A program made the position numbers and the translations under genes. Below, piece after piece: positions 1 to 10,523 of a DNA stretch of 64,000 nt. The notes beneath the pieces were generated by a model. That model saw only the letters and a program-made list of their open reading frames with translations, was not told the origin of the DNA and did not search any database. How positions within the stretch are numbered: position 1 is the stretch's first letter; every line of letters begins with the position of its first letter. The stretch spans positions 248,001 through 312,000 of the forward strand of contig NZ_JAJLLW010000003.1 of the NCBI RefSeq assembly GCF_020991005.1, given 5' to 3'. Source of the DNA: Halomonas sp. CUBES01 (lineage in GTDB: Bacteria > Pseudomonadota > Gammaproteobacteria > Pseudomonadales > Halomonadaceae).

Positions 1-720
1 AAAACCCTGAAGCGCGCCGCCGCGCGGCGTGATAAAGGCGAGGAGGACGTACGCCTGCTGGACGTTTTGATCGAGCAGGCGCAAAGCGTCGAAGACCCGG
101 ATGCGTTCATCGAGTTGCTCGAGCGTCCCGTGGAAAACCAGGCGGCGGGGGTGTTGATCAGCACCGTCCATGGTGCAAAAGGGCTGGAATGGCCGTTTGT
201 CGCCGTTGCAGGGGTCAACGAAGAAGATTTTCCTTATTACAGCCGCGACAACCCGCTCACTGACGACCGGCTTGAAGAGGAGCGGCGGCTGTTCTACGTG
301 GCCATCACACGCTCGAAAGAGCAACTGCTGGTACTGCACGACGGCGGCTCGCATCGGCCCAGTCGCTTCATTGCCGAAAGCGCCTGGCAGGACAGCATGC
401 AGGTGGCCGCGTCCCTGACCCACACCAATCCATCAGCCACCCAGGTGACGGTAACCGCACCGGCGCTGGTGCAACGCTACCTGACCCAGCTGGGGCGCGA
501 CGATATCGTGCTGTCAGCCCCTGAGGTTCAAGAAGCCAGGGCGACGTATGCCGGGAGTGCTTTCTACCCAGGGCAGCGGCTGCATCATGCCGTGTTCGGT
601 GAGGGCGAAGTGGCGACGGTGGAAGGCAACCCCAGTGATCCGGTCATCGACGTGCGCTTTGACCAGGCGGGCCGCCGACGGCTGATTGCCAGCCGTGCGC
701 CCATCGAACGATTGGCCTGA
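1..720 (+). CDS. UvrD/PcrA-type superfamily 1 DNA helicase, C-terminal part (cut by window start)
   Basis: Only the last 239 codons are present; the reading frame is open from base 1, so the start lies outside the window. Visible are helicase motif V (TVHGAKGLEW, near codon 56) and motif VI (EERRLFYVAITRSK, near codon 94), the ATP-coupled motifs of 3'-5' superfamily 1 helicases that unwind DNA in repair or replication restart. The last 60 residues (from FYPGQRLHHAVFGEGEV) resemble the small C-terminal UvrD/PcrA domain. The motif wording differs from E. coli UvrD, so this may be a second, UvrD-like helicase rather than UvrD itself. A GC-rich hairpin follows the stop. Confidence 0.85.
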   Translation, partial: KTLKRAAARRDKGEEDVRLLDVLIEQAQSVEDPDAFIELLERPVENQAAGVLISTVHGAKGLEWPFVAVAGVNEEDFPYYSRDNPLTDDRLEEERRLFYVAITRSKEQLLVLHDGGSHRPSRFIAESAWQDSMQVAASLTHTNPSATQVTVTAPALVQRYLTQLGRDDIVLSAPEVQEARATYAGSAFYPGQRLHHAVFGEGEVATVEGNPSDPVIDVRFDQAGRRRLIASRAPIERLA

Positions 721-733
721 GCACAACATAATC

Positions 734-761
734 CCCCCGCGCCAGAAGGCAGGCGCGGGGG
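734..761. terminator. GC-rich hairpin between convergent genes
   Basis: A perfect 10-bp stem (CCCCCGCGCC / GGCGCGGGGG) with an 8-base loop lies between the helicase end and the end of the ETF-QO gene. There is no T tract on either side, so it is a weak or factor-dependent terminator at best. Confidence 0.5.
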
Positions 762-793
762 CGGGCTGCAGACAGTGTTGCCTGACGTCGGGG

Positions 794-2458
794 CTACATG
801 TTCGGGTAGTTCGGCCCGCCGCCGCCTTCCGGCGCTACCCAGGTAATGTTCTGGGCGGGGTCTTTGATGTCGCAGGTCTTGCAGTGGACGCAGTTCTGGA
901 AGTTGATCTGAAAGCGCGGCTCACCCTTGTCGTCCTCGACCACTTCATACACTCCCGCCGGACAATAGCGCTGAGCGGGTTCTGCGTATTTGGGCAGGTT
1001 GTGGCGAATCGGCAGGTCGGGATCATCCAGGCGCAAGTGGCACGGCTGATCTTCCTCGTGGTTGGTGTTGGACAGGAACACCGACGACGGCTTGTCGAAG
1101 GATAGCTTGCCGTCGGGTTTGGGGTAGTCGATCCTGTCAAATTCGGCGGCGGGCCTGAGGGCGCCGTGATCGGTGGTCGTGTCATGGACGTTGGGCAGCT
1201 TGTTACCCAGCAGCTGGTTGGCAAAGTTGTATGCGCCGCCGCCCACGGTGCCGTATTTGTGGATGGCCGGCCCAAAGCTGGCGTTATCCTTAAGTTCTTG
1301 ATAGGCCCAGCTGGCTTCCCATTTGGCGGTGAAGCTAGCGAGTTCCTGAGCGCCTTCGTCGCCGCCTTTGAGTGCCTCGAACACGCTCTCGGCAGCCACC
1401 ATGCCCGACTTCATGGCCGTGTGCAGGCCCTTGATCTTGGCAAAGTTGAGCGTGCCGGCGTCGCAGCCAATCAGCAGGCCACCCGGGAAGGTCATTTTCG
1501 GCAGGCAGTTGAAGCCGCCTTTGGTGAGTGCCCGTGCCCCGTAGGCGACGCGCTTGCCGCCTTCGAGATACTGGCTGAGCACCGGATGATGCTTCATCCG
1601 CTGGAACTCGTCGAACGGCGAGAGCCATGGGTTCTGGTAGCTGAGATCCATGATCAGCCCGACCACCACCTGCTGGTTCTCAGCGTGGTAGAGAAACCAG
1701 CCGCCGTGGGTGTGTTTGTCCAGCGGCCAGCCCGACCCGTGCAGCACCACGCCGGGTTCGTGCTTGTCGGCGGGTACGTCCCACAGCTCTTTCAGGCCGA
1801 TGCCGTAGTGTTGCGGGTCGCGACCGGCGTCAAGCGAGAATTCCTCGATCAGATGCTTGCCAATGTGGCCGCGAGCGCCTTCGGCAAACAGGGTATATTT
1901 GGCGCGTAGCTCCATGCCCGGCATATGGCCGTCTTTGGGAGAGCCGTCAGCGGCAACGCCCATGTCGCCGATCAGGATGCCGCGCACAGCGCCGTCTTCA
2001 ACGATGGCTTCCTGGGCGGCAAATCCGGGAAATATCTCGACCCCTAGCGCCTCCGCCTGTTCCGCTAGCCAGCGGCACAGGTTGCCCGCGCTGATCACGT
2101 AGCGGGTCAGGTCGCCGCCGGTATTGTGCATGCTCTTGGGCACCAGGGCGTTGGGCAGCTTCTGCGCCTTGTCGGCATCTTTCAGCAGATAGACATCGTC
2201 GCGGATCGCGGGGGTGTTGAGCGGCGCGCCGCGTTCTTCCCAGTCGGGGAACAGCTCGTTGAGCGCGCGGGGCTCGAAGACCGCGCCGGAGAGAATATGC
2301 GCGCCGACCTCCGAGCCTTTTTCAACCACGCAGACGGTCAGTTCGTGTTCCGCCTCATTGGCCTGCTGCATCAGGCGGCAGGCCGCAGCCAGTCCCGATG
2401 GGCCTGCGCCGACGATGACCACGTCAAAGTCCATCACATCGCGTTCAACGTTATCCAC
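794..2458 (-). CDS. Electron transfer flavoprotein-ubiquinone oxidoreductase (ETF-QO)
   Basis: A 554-residue membrane-associated flavoprotein that takes electrons from reduced ETF and passes them to ubiquinone, linking acyl-CoA dehydrogenases to respiration. The N-terminus carries the FAD-binding Rossmann motif (VVIVGAGPSG, about residues 13-22). The C-terminus carries the ferredoxin-like 4Fe-4S site with Cys499, Cys523, Cys526 and Cys529 (CVHCKTC). Length matches the family. The start is GTG, chosen because AAGGAG sits 8 bases upstream. It is divergent from etfBA, its electron donor, with a 405-bp shared upstream region containing a PsrA-like palindrome. Confidence 0.96.
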   Translation of the reverse strand: MDNVERDVMDFDVVIVGAGPSGLAAACRLMQQANEAEHELTVCVVEKGSEVGAHILSGAVFEPRALNELFPDWEERGAPLNTPAIRDDVYLLKDADKAQKLPNALVPKSMHNTGGDLTRYVISAGNLCRWLAEQAEALGVEIFPGFAAQEAIVEDGAVRGILIGDMGVAADGSPKDGHMPGMELRAKYTLFAEGARGHIGKHLIEEFSLDAGRDPQHYGIGLKELWDVPADKHEPGVVLHGSGWPLDKHTHGGWFLYHAENQQVVVGLIMDLSYQNPWLSPFDEFQRMKHHPVLSQYLEGGKRVAYGARALTKGGFNCLPKMTFPGGLLIGCDAGTLNFAKIKGLHTAMKSGMVAAESVFEALKGGDEGAQELASFTAKWEASWAYQELKDNASFGPAIHKYGTVGGGAYNFANQLLGNKLPNVHDTTTDHGALRPAAEFDRIDYPKPDGKLSFDKPSSVFLSNTNHEEDQPCHLRLDDPDLPIRHNLPKYAEPAQRYCPAGVYEVVEDDKGEPRFQINFQNCVHCKTCDIKDPAQNITWVAPEGGGGPNYPNM

Positions 2459-2863
2459 CTGGTTGTCTCCTTATTCTCATAAGCGCTGTGCCTTATAAAA
2501 ACACGGCCTTAATTTTAAACGGTCGTTTGCTTCTGGTTGTTTCTCATAATAGGCATAATACCTGTGTCAGGTCACGTCTACGATGCCAAATGGCAATTTC
2601 GCCCGCTGCCGTGGGCCCAGACGCCGTCTATGGCGCTTGGGCGTTCGACCAAGGCGACAAGCAGCCCCTATTGTTACAGGCAGGCTGGCTGTGGCAGATT
2701 AGTAACGTTTTTTATTTGCACGCCTAACAAACGCTTGAATGAATTTTGGCGGCCCGCCTATCGGAAGGTCGCAACGTGATACCAACCATTTATTCAGGGT
2801 GCCTGCCAGATAGGTGCCATCCCGGGTTAACGGCTTCATCACTACTAGCCAAGCGAGGAACCT
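2459..2863. other. Shared upstream region of ETF-QO and etfBA, no gene seen
   Basis: This 405-bp region holds the promoters of two divergent operons. The half near ETF-QO is AT-rich; the middle (about 2570-2690) is GC-rich, with short open frames in several phases but no plausible ribosome site or recognisable product. A palindrome (2516-2529) and a weaker related sequence with AAACGCTTG (about 2730-2738) may be regulator sites. Confidence 0.6.
2516..2529. promoter_or_regulatory. Candidate PsrA-type operator (fatty-acid responsive)
   Basis: AAACGGTCGTTT is a palindrome with AAAC and GTTT arms separated by 4 bases. This fits the (G/C)AAAC-N2-4-GTTT(G/C) pattern known for the TetR-family regulator PsrA, which in Pseudomonas controls etf genes. 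It lies about 60-70 bp upstream of the ETF-QO start and just upstream of a TATAAG-like -10 on that strand. Assignment is by motif and context only; psrA itself is not in the window. Confidence 0.4.
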
Positions 2864-3613
2864 ATGAAAGTACTTGTCGCGGTCAAACGCGTCATCGACT
2901 ACAACGTCAAAATCCGTGTCAAGGCGGATCATTCGGATGTCGATCTCACCAACGTCAAGATGGCCATGAACCCGTTCTGCGAAATTGCCGTGGAAGAAGC
3001 GGTTCGCCTGAAAGAAAAGGGCGTGGCGACGGAAATCGTGGTGGTCACCGTAGGCCCCAAGGCCGCCCAGGAGCAGCTGCGCACCGCGCTGGCGCTGGGT
3101 GCCGATCGTGCTATTCATGTTGAAACCGACGAGCGGGCCGAATCGCTGGCCGTTGCCAAGCTGCTGGCCAAGGTGGTCGATGAGGAGCAGCCGGGCATGG
3201 TCATCCTCGGCAAGCAGGCCATCGATACCGACAATAACCAGACCGGCCAGATGCTTGCGGCGCTGACCAACCTGCCGCAGGGCACCTTTGCGTCAGAGGT
3301 CGCGGTAGACGACGACAAGGTTCATGTGACCCGAGAAATTGACGGCGGCCTGCAAACCGTTGCGTTGACCCTGCCGGCGATTGTCACCACCGACCTGCGC
3401 CTCAACGAGCCGCGCTACGCCAAGCTGCCGGATATCATGAAGGCCAAGAAGAAGCCGATGGACGTCAAGACCCCCGCCGATTACGGCATCGAGGTCGCCT
3501 CCAGGGTCAGTCTGCTCAAGGTAGAATCCCCCGCCGAGCGCAAGGGCGGTGTCAAGGTCGCCTCGGTCGATGAGCTGATCGACAAACTGAAAAACGAAGC
3601 CAAAGTTCTTTAA
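2864..3613 (+). CDS. etfB: Electron transfer flavoprotein beta subunit
   Basis: A 249-residue small subunit of the heterodimeric ETF that accepts electrons from acyl-CoA dehydrogenases and binds AMP. The N-terminus [20 protein letters not shown] and the internal segment [19 protein letters not shown] are typical of the family. The start is ATG with GAGGA 5-6 bases upstream. It is followed 56 bp later by etfA in the same direction, and together they form a two-gene operon ending at a hairpin terminator. The substrate-specific donor at the far end of this window (isovaleryl-CoA dehydrogenase) would depend on it. Confidence 0.97.
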   Translation: MKVLVAVKRVIDYNVKIRVKADHSDVDLTNVKMAMNPFCEIAVEEAVRLKEKGVATEIVVVTVGPKAAQEQLRTALALGADRAIHVETDERAESLAVAKLLAKVVDEEQPGMVILGKQAIDTDNNQTGQMLAALTNLPQGTFASEVAVDDDKVHVTREIDGGLQTVALTLPAIVTTDLRLNEPRYAKLPDIMKAKKKPMDVKTPADYGIEVASRVSLLKVESPAERKGGVKVASVDELIDKLKNEAKVL

Positions 3614-3669
3614 GGTCGGTTCTTTAAAACCAGTACTTTAAGATAAGCGCTTTGAAAGGAGCTGATTTT

Positions 3670-4596
3670 ATGAGCATTTTGGTACTTGCTGATGTACACG
3701 AAGGTCAATTGGCTGGCGCTACCGCCCATGTGGTGGCTGCGGCTAAAGCGATCGGGGGCGACATCGATGTGCTGGTTGCCGGAGAAGGCGTTCAAGCCGC
3801 GGCCGAGGAGGCCGCCAAGCTTGACGGGGTGACGAAGGTGCGTGTGGCGGATAACGCCGCTTACGCCCACCAGCTCGCCGAGCCAATGGGCGGACTGCTG
3901 GTCGAACTTGCCGATGATTACACTCACGTGCTGGCCAGTGCTTCCACCACCGGCAAGAACGTCCTGCCGCGACTGGCGGCCCTGAAGGACGTTAGCCAGC
4001 TTTCCGACGTGCTGGCCGTGGATAGCGCCGATACCTTCAAGCGCCCGATCTATGCCGGTAACGCCATTGCCACGGTGAAAAGCGACGATACGCTCAAAGT
4101 GATCACCGTGCGCACCACCGGCTTCGATGCCGTCAGCGAGAGCGGGAGCGCACCGATTGAAGCCGTCGACGTGGTGGTTGAAAACAGCCAGTCCCGCTTC
4201 GTCAAGGAAGAACTGGCCCAGTCGGATCGCCCGGAGCTGGGCGGCGCCAAGGTGGTGGTTTCCGGCGGCCGTGGCATGGGCAACGGCGAGAACTTCAAGC
4301 TGCTCGACGGTATCGCCGACAAGCTGGGTGCGGCAATCGGCGCCTCGCGCGCGGCAGTGGACGCAGGCTTCGTGCCCAACGATATGCAGGTCGGCCAGAC
4401 TGGCAAGATCGTGGCGCCTGAGCTGTATATCGCCGTGGGGATTTCCGGTGCCATTCAGCACTTGGCGGGCATGAAGGACTCAAAGGTGATTGTCGCCATC
4501 AACAAGGATGACGAAGCACCCATCTTTCAGGTGGCCGACTACGGCCTGGTGGGCGACCTGTTCGAGATCCTGCCAGAGCTGGAAAGTAAGCTGTAA
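3670..4596 (+). CDS. etfA: Electron transfer flavoprotein alpha subunit
   Basis: A 308-residue large, FAD-binding subunit of ETF. The C-terminal third carries the conserved FAD-binding region: VVSGGRGMG (about residue 199), then [20 protein letters not shown] and the [12 protein letters not shown] segment. I place the start at the ATG of [10 protein letters not shown] because AAAGGAG lies 8-10 bases upstream; an in-frame start six codons earlier would put the ribosome site inside the gene. It is the last gene of the etfBA operon, with a terminator 20 bp after the stop. Confidence 0.97.
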   Translation: MSILVLADVHEGQLAGATAHVVAAAKAIGGDIDVLVAGEGVQAAAEEAAKLDGVTKVRVADNAAYAHQLAEPMGGLLVELADDYTHVLASASTTGKNVLPRLAALKDVSQLSDVLAVDSADTFKRPIYAGNAIATVKSDDTLKVITVRTTGFDAVSESGSAPIEAVDVVVENSQSRFVKEELAQSDRPELGGAKVVVSGGRGMGNGENFKLLDGIADKLGAAIGASRAAVDAGFVPNDMQVGQTGKIVAPELYIAVGISGAIQHLAGMKDSKVIVAINKDDEAPIFQVADYGLVGDLFEILPELESKL

Positions 4597-4616
4597 CCAT
4601 CTGAAATAACGAAATT

Positions 4617-4648
4617 AAAAGCCGGCTTCATGTGAAGTCGGCTTTTTT
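4617..4648 (+). terminator. Rho-independent terminator of etfBA
   Basis: AGCCGGCTTCA pairs with TGAAGTCGGCT (one G-T wobble) with a very short loop, followed by six T residues. Confidence 0.9.
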
Positions 4649-4809
4649 ATATGAGCTGGGTTAGATAAACTGTCATTAGTTGACTAAAATACTGGGGCAA
4701 AAGCGAAATCAGCCCCTTGCGGTTGAAAAAGCAATGAGGTGACCATACGTAGTTATTGAAACCGGATATTGCTGAACGCAAAGAAAGCCACTGAAAGGAG
4801 ATGATCAAT

Positions 4810-5421
4810 ATGGCACATACACTTCCAGAGTTACCCTACGCGTACGATGCGCTAGAACCGCACATTGATGCGATGACCATGGAGATCCACCATTCTCGTC
4901 ACCACAACACCTACGTCACCAACCTGAATGCCGCGCTGGAAGGCACAGGTCTCGAAGACGTGCCGGTGGAAGAGCTGGTAGCCAATCTAGATCGCGTTCC
5001 GGACGATAAGCGTCAGCCGGTGATCAACAACGGCGGCGGCCATGCCAACCACTCCATGTTCTGGCAAATGATGTCGCCAAACGGCGGCGGTCAGCCACAG
5101 GGTGGCATTGCCAAGGCAATTGACGCTGAACTGGGCGGTTTTGAAGCCTTTCAGGATGCCTTCAAGAAAGCCGCGCTGGGTCGCTTCGGCAGCGGCTGGG
5201 CCTGGCTCTCCGTGACCCCCGAGAAGAAACTGGTCGTTGAAAACACCCTGAACCAAGACAGCCCGCTGATGCACGGCAACACGCCAGTGCTGGGTCTGGA
5301 CGTCTGGGAACATGCTTACTACCTCAAGTACCAGAACAAGCGTCCCGACTACGTGTCCGCTTTCTTCAACGTCGTCAACTGGGAAGACGTTGAACGTCGT
5401 TACCAGGCCGCCGTTGCCTAA
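4810..5421 (+). CDS. sodA: Superoxide dismutase, manganese type
   Basis: A 203-residue cytoplasmic enzyme converting superoxide to oxygen and hydrogen peroxide. Metal ligands are visible as His27, His81, Asp164 and His168 (DVWEHAYY). Features separating Mn from Fe types are present: the [11 protein letters not shown] context and Gln149 in NQDSPLM, the position occupied by Gln146 in E. coli SodA. An in-frame ATG nine bases earlier abuts GGAG, so the ATG before GCACATACA is preferred (GAAAGGAG 9 bases upstream). It is a single-gene unit bounded by terminators. Manganese use fits the neighbouring Mn-dependent class Ib reductase. Confidence 0.93.
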   Translation: MAHTLPELPYAYDALEPHIDAMTMEIHHSRHHNTYVTNLNAALEGTGLEDVPVEELVANLDRVPDDKRQPVINNGGGHANHSMFWQMMSPNGGGQPQGGIAKAIDAELGGFEAFQDAFKKAALGRFGSGWAWLSVTPEKKLVVENTLNQDSPLMHGNTPVLGLDVWEHAYYLKYQNKRPDYVSAFFNVVNWEDVERRYQAAVA

Positions 5422-5468
5422 CGTCCTGATGCGCCAGGTATGACGTCAATTCATGGCGTCTGCTAGCC

Positions 5469-5503
5469 GAAAACCGCCCACTGCCGAGTGGGCGGTTTTT
5501 TTT
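5469..5503 (+). terminator. Rho-independent terminator of sodA
   Basis: AAAACCGCCCA / TGGGCGGTTTT stem with a short loop (ctgccgag), running directly into eight T residues. Confidence 0.93.
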
Positions 5504-5584
5504 ATGGTATGCGGCCACGTACTGAATACAGTTGGGCGTTAGCTGTCAATATCCTGTGGATGAAAAATACCACATATGCGCGAA

Positions 5585-5613
5585 TTGATTTTCTATCGGC
5601 CCATATGTAGTAT
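5585..5613 (+). promoter_or_regulatory. Probable sigma-70 promoter of nrdHIEF
   Basis: TTGATT (5585-5590), a 17-bp spacer and TAGTAT (5608-5613), about 77 bp upstream of nrdH. The -10 element overlaps the first NrdR-like box. Confidence 0.5.
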
Positions 5614-5654
5614 GCCTTGTGTCTTCTAGCGAGGTCGGGCACAAGATATGTCCT
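5598..5654. promoter_or_regulatory. Candidate pair of NrdR boxes upstream of nrdHIEF
   Basis: Two degenerate matches to the NrdR consensus ACACTATATATAGTGT: 5598-5613 (GGCCCATATGTAGTAT, 10 of 16) and 5639-5654 (GCACAAGATATGTCCT, about 9 of 16). Their spacing of 41 bp is close to four helical turns, as expected for tandem NrdR sites. The first overlaps the predicted -10 box, which would suit repression. The matches are imperfect. Confidence 0.4.
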
Positions 5655-5689
5655 ACCCGAAAAATGCCGCGATGAAAAGGGTATAAGCC

Positions 5690-5911
5690 ATGGAAATCCA
5701 GATTTACAGCAAGCCGTCCTGTGTTCAATGCACCGCTACCTATCGCGCGCTGGACAAGCAGGGACTTGAATACACCGTGATCGATATCACGGCTGAGTCG
5801 GGCGCTCAGGAAGAGGTGGAAGCGCTGGGATATCGCCAGCTCCCCGTGGTCGTCGCCGGTGAGGATCACTGGTCGGGCTTCCGTCCAGATCGCATTCAAG
5901 CCCTGGCGTAA
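5690..5911 (+). CDS. nrdH: NrdH-redoxin, electron donor of class Ib ribonucleotide reductase
   Basis: A 73-residue glutaredoxin-sized protein with the redox-active Cys11-Val-Gln-Cys14 pair and the C-terminal signature [10 protein letters not shown] that marks NrdH proteins, which are reduced by thioredoxin reductase. It supplies reducing equivalents to NrdE. It is the first gene of nrdHIEF and is followed after 7 bp by nrdI. The start ATG follows an A/G-rich leader (GATGAAAAGGG). Confidence 0.95.
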   Translation: MEIQIYSKPSCVQCTATYRALDKQGLEYTVIDITAESGAQEEVEALGYRQLPVVVAGEDHWSGFRPDRIQALA

Positions 5912-5918
5912 GTCACTC

Positions 5919-6353
5919 ATGCTGGCAAATGGACACGCGTCCTCCATGGTCGGCAACCTTGTGTACTTTTCCACCAAGTCAGGCAATACCCATCGGTTCA
6001 TTGAGAAACTGGGGCTGGCCGCCCAGCGATTGCCGCTCGATCGCGACGCCCCCTTGTTGCAGGTAGACCACCCCTACATCCTGGTCACTCCCACCTACGG
6101 AGGTGGTCAGGCAAAAGGGGCTGTGCCAGGCCAGGTGATCCGGTTTCTTAATGACGAACACAATCGCCACCTGATACGCGGGGTGATTGCAGCGGGTAAC
6201 ACCAATTTTGGCGATGCGTTCGGTTTGGCGGGCCGCATTATTGCGGAAAAGTGCCACGTGCCGTTGCTTTATCGATTCGAACTGTTTGGCACCGACGAAG
6301 ACGTCGCCAAGGTTCGCGAAGGAGTAGAAGAGTTTTGGAAACGACAACCTTAG
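5919..6353 (+). CDS. nrdI: NrdI flavodoxin-like protein, activator of NrdF
   Basis: NrdI is an FMN protein that provides the oxidant used to assemble the dimanganese-tyrosyl radical cofactor of NrdF. The motif [16 protein letters not shown] and the segment [21 protein letters not shown] are typical. Two starts are possible: ATG at 5919 (144 residues) or ATG at 5946 (MVGNLVYF, 135 residues, closer to the usual length). Neither has a good ribosome site, and coupling to nrdH is likely. Its end overlaps the start of nrdE by 19 bases. Confidence 0.92.
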   Translation: MLANGHASSMVGNLVYFSTKSGNTHRFIEKLGLAAQRLPLDRDAPLLQVDHPYILVTPTYGGGQAKGAVPGQVIRFLNDEHNRHLIRGVIAAGNTNFGDAFGLAGRIIAEKCHVPLLYRFELFGTDEDVAKVREGVEEFWKRQP

Positions 6354-8515
6354 CCTCGAAAGACGTAGCTGAAACGAAACGGCCTGCGGCGACAAGCGAT
6401 GGGCGCACCATGGATTACCATGCGCTGAACGCCATGCTGAACCTTTACGGTGCCAACGGTGAGCTGCAGCTGGACAAGGACCGCGAAGCCGCGCGTCAGT
6501 ATTTCCTGCAGCACGTCAACCAGAACACGGTGTTCTTCCACTCGCTCGAAGAGAAGCTCGATTACCTGGTCGAGGAGCAGTATTACGAAGCGGGGACGCT
6601 CGAGCAGTATGACGTCGCCTTCGTGAAGGCGCTGTTTGAGCAGGCGTATGCCTACAAATTCCGGTTCCCGAGTTTTCTGGGCGCCTTCAAGTATTACACC
6701 AGCTACACGCTGAAGACGTTTGATGGCAAGCGCTACCTGGAGCGCTACGAAGACCGCGTCTGCATGGTCGCGCTTTCGTTGGCGCGGGGTAACGAAACGC
6801 TTGCCAAATCGCTGGTCGATGAAATCATCAGCGGTCGTTTCCAGCCGGCAACGCCGACCTTCCTGAACTGTGGCAAACAGCAGCGCGGCGAGCTGGTGTC
6901 TTGCTTCCTGCTGCGCATCGAAGACAACATGGAGTCGATTGGCCGTTCCATCAATTCGGCGCTGCAGCTTTCCAAGCGTGGCGGCGGCGTTGCCTTCCTG
7001 CTCAGCAATATTCGCGAGTCGGGCGCCCCGATCAAGCGTATTGAAAACCAGTCATCGGGAATCATCCCGATCATGAAGCTGCTGGAGGATGCGTTTTCCT
7101 ACGCCAACCAGCTCGGCGCGCGTCAGGGGGCCGGTGCTGTGTACCTGAACGCTCACCATCCCGATATCCTGCGCTTCCTGGATACCAAGCGTGAAAATGC
7201 CGATGAAAAAATCCGCATTAAAACGCTCTCGCTAGGGGTGACGATTCCCGATATCACCTTCGAACTCGCCAAGCGCAACGAGGACATGTACCTGTTCTCG
7301 CCCTATGACGTCGAGCGGGTCTACGGCGTGCCCTTCGGTGATATCAGCGTAACCGAGAAGTATCACGAAATGGTGGCGGACGCGCGTATCCGCAAGCAGA
7401 AAATCAACGCGCGTGCCTTCTTCCAGACTCTGGCCGAGCTGCAGTTCGAGTCCGGCTATCCGTACATCATGTTCGAAGATACGGTGAACCGCGCCAATCC
7501 CATCGCGGGCCGGATCAACATGAGCAACCTGTGCTCGGAAATCCTTCAGGTGAACACGCCGACGGATTACGACGAAGACCTCGGCTATCGGCATATCGGT
7601 CAGGATATCTCCTGCAACCTGGGGTCCATGAATATCGCCAAGGTGATGGACTCGGGCGACATTGGCACCAGCGTCGACGTGGCCATTCGCGGGCTGACCG
7701 CGGTATCGGAAATGAGCAACCTGAGCAGCGTGCCCTCCATTGCGGAAGGTAATGCCAAGTCCCGGGCGATCGGTCTTGGGCAGATGAACCTGCACGGTTT
7801 CCTGGCCCGTGAGCATATCTATTACGGTTCCGACGAAGGCCTGGACTTTACCAATCTGTATTTCTATTGCATCGCCTATCACGCGCTGCGGGCGTCAAAC
7901 CGGCTGGCGATCGAGCACGGGGATACGTTTGCGGGCTTTGCCGACTCTACCTACGCGTCGGGTGAATTCTTCGACCAGTACACTGACCAGGCCTGGGAGC
8001 CGCGGACCGAAAAAGTGCGTGGACTGTTTGAGCGCAGCGGTATTGCCTTGCCCACCCAGCAGGACTGGCAGGAACTGAAAACCAGCGTCATGGCGCATGG
8101 GCTATATAACCGGAACCTGCAGGCCGTGCCGCCGACGGGGTCGATTTCCTACATCAATCACTCGACGTCCAGTATTCACCCGGTCGCGGCCAAGATCGAG
8201 ATCCGCAAGGAAGGCAAGCTGGGGCGGGTTTACTACCCGGCACCGTTCCTCAACGAAGCCAATTTCGATTACTTCCAGGACGCCTATGAAATTGGTCCTG
8301 AAAAGATTATCGACACCTACGCCGAGGCGTCCAAGCACGTCGACCAGGGCCTGTCGCTGACGCTGTTCTTCCCGGATACCGCCACCACGCGGGATATCAA
8401 CAAGGCGCAGATTTACGCCTGGCGGAAGGGCATCAAGACCCTCTATTACATCCGCCTGCGCCAGAGCGCGCTGGAAGGCACAGAGGTTGAAGGCTGCGTA
8501 TCCTGCACGCTTTAA
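6335..8515 (+). CDS. nrdE: Class Ib ribonucleoside-diphosphate reductase, alpha subunit (TTG start)
   Basis: The large catalytic subunit of the aerobic class Ib reductase, 726 residues. It reduces ribonucleoside diphosphates to deoxy forms. [14 protein letters not shown] near the N-terminus, [23 protein letters not shown] and the C-terminal EGCVSCTL (redox cysteines) are visible. I place the start at a TTG inside nrdI because it gives [10 protein letters not shown], closely parallel to the E. coli NrdE N-terminus, and AAGGAG lies 11-12 bases upstream; the first ATG (6410) would remove 25 residues. It is translationally overlapped with nrdI. Confidence 0.95.
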   Translation: METTTLASKDVAETKRPAATSDGRTMDYHALNAMLNLYGANGELQLDKDREAARQYFLQHVNQNTVFFHSLEEKLDYLVEEQYYEAGTLEQYDVAFVKALFEQAYAYKFRFPSFLGAFKYYTSYTLKTFDGKRYLERYEDRVCMVALSLARGNETLAKSLVDEIISGRFQPATPTFLNCGKQQRGELVSCFLLRIEDNMESIGRSINSALQLSKRGGGVAFLLSNIRESGAPIKRIENQSSGIIPIMKLLEDAFSYANQLGARQGAGAVYLNAHHPDILRFLDTKRENADEKIRIKTLSLGVTIPDITFELAKRNEDMYLFSPYDVERVYGVPFGDISVTEKYHEMVADARIRKQKINARAFFQTLAELQFESGYPYIMFEDTVNRANPIAGRINMSNLCSEILQVNTPTDYDEDLGYRHIGQDISCNLGSMNIAKVMDSGDIGTSVDVAIRGLTAVSEMSNLSSVPSIAEGNAKSRAIGLGQMNLHGFLAREHIYYGSDEGLDFTNLYFYCIAYHALRASNRLAIEHGDTFAGFADSTYASGEFFDQYTDQAWEPRTEKVRGLFERSGIALPTQQDWQELKTSVMAHGLYNRNLQAVPPTGSISYINHSTSSIHPVAAKIEIRKEGKLGRVYYPAPFLNEANFDYFQDAYEIGPEKIIDTYAEASKHVDQGLSLTLFFPDTATTRDINKAQIYAWRKGIKTLYYIRLRQSALEGTEVEGCVSCTL

Positions 8516-9517
<1,002 letters not shown>

Positions 9518-9547
9518 TCAGCGCTGGATAATGTAATCTGCTGGAAG

Positions 9548-9570
9548 ACGGGAGCCCTTGAGGCTCCCGT
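9548..9570 (+). terminator. Hairpin after nrdF, probable terminator
   Basis: ACGGGAGCC / GGCTCCCGT is a 9-bp perfect stem with a 5-base loop (cttga), followed by a modest T-rich stretch (TCTGGTTT). Confidence 0.75.
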
Positions 9571-9605
9571 TCTGGTTTGTAGCCGGCTAAAATTATTTGA
9601 ACGCT

Positions 9606-9624
9606 AATGATAAATATTGTCATT
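9606..9624. promoter_or_regulatory. Probable Fur box upstream of the TonB-system operon
   Basis: AATGATAAATATTGTCATT carries AATGA/TCATT inverted arms in an AT-rich 19-bp block and resembles the Fur consensus GATAATGATAATCATTATC. It lies about 115-130 bp upstream of the DUF3450 gene, the first gene of an operon that energises siderophore or haem uptake, so iron repression is the natural reading. Confidence 0.6.
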
Positions 9625-9737
9625 TATTTTGTGGATGGTAGGCTATGCGCATCCAGAAGAAACGCAAATCGTTCTTATATTTGATAAGTCCTATATAGAG
9701 GCAGATAGCTGCCCGCAATCAGTGACGGAGAGTCGAT

Positions 9738-10523
9738 GTGCTGAACAAGCCTTTCTTTGCCCTTGGGGGCTGCTGGCTGGCGTGTCTGCTAGCCAGCAGT
9801 TCGCTAATGGCAAGTGACGAGACGCTCGAGCAGGCCAGTCAAGGTATTGATGCCCAGCAGCTTCAAGCCGAGCTTCAAGAGCAGATAGATAGCGCCGATG
9901 AGCAAACCCGGGCGGCGCTTCAAGAGCTGCGCGAGCTTGAGCGCGATACTCGCCAGCTTGAATCCCAGAACGCCTCGTTAGTGGGCCGCTTGGCCGAGGA
10001 AGCCGAGCGGCAGGCGCGACTGACCGCCGCGCTGGACACCCTGGCCGACACCCGCGCCGCGCTGCCGGACATTGAGCAGAGCATGCAAGCTCAGCTTACC
10101 CAATGGATCGAACGCGATCTGCCGTTTCTTAAAGAGCAGCGGCTGGCCCGGATCGAAACCTTGCAAAACGACGAGGGCGCGGAGCCCGCCGAGCAGATTG
10201 AAAGCATGCTCGATATCTGGCGCACGGAGCTGGATTACGGCCGAGAAATGGATACCTGGCGGGGGCGTTTGCGCTTGGCCGATGATCAGCAGCTGGAAGT
10301 GGACTTCCTGCGCATCGGGCGTATCGGCTTCTACTACCTGACGCCCGATGGGCGCCAGGGTGGCGTATGGAATGCCGAGGACGGCGAGTGGCAGTCGCTG
10401 AGTGCCGAACACCTTCAGGCGGTGCGTGACGGGCTGCGGATAGCGGAAGACCAGCGGGCGCCGGATATCCTGACGCTGCCGCTATCCATTACCGTATCGG
10501 CCGACCAGGGAGAGCAGCCATGA
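9738..10523 (+). CDS. DUF3450 family periplasmic coiled-coil protein of a TonB system
   Basis: A 261-residue protein with an N-terminal signal peptide (hydrophobic core within the first 24 residues, ending near LMAS) and a long charged coiled coil over about residues 28-110 (QAELQEQIDSADEQTRAALQ region). This is the DUF3450 family, usually encoded first in ExbB-ExbD-TonB operons of marine proteobacteria. Its molecular role is not established; partnership with the long ExbB-like protein is likely because both have periplasmic coiled coils. The GTG start is chosen because ACGGAGAG lies just upstream. Its stop overlaps the next start (ATGA). Confidence 0.8.
   Translation: MLNKPFFALGGCWLACLLASSSLMASDETLEQASQGIDAQQLQAELQEQIDSADEQTRAALQELRELERDTRQLESQNASLVGRLAEEAERQARLTAALDTLADTRAALPDIEQSMQAQLTQWIERDLPFLKEQRLARIETLQNDEGAEPAEQIESMLDIWRTELDYGREMDTWRGRLRLADDQQLEVDFLRIGRIGFYYLTPDGRQGGVWNAEDGEWQSLSAEHLQAVRDGLRIAEDQRAPDILTLPLSITVSADQGEQP

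Noticed and set aside
2488..2779. Short open frames of about 80 codons in the ETF-QO/etfB intergenic region
   Set aside because: Two overlapping frames with low similarity to any protein type and no ribosome site; the region is better explained as a shared promoter region.
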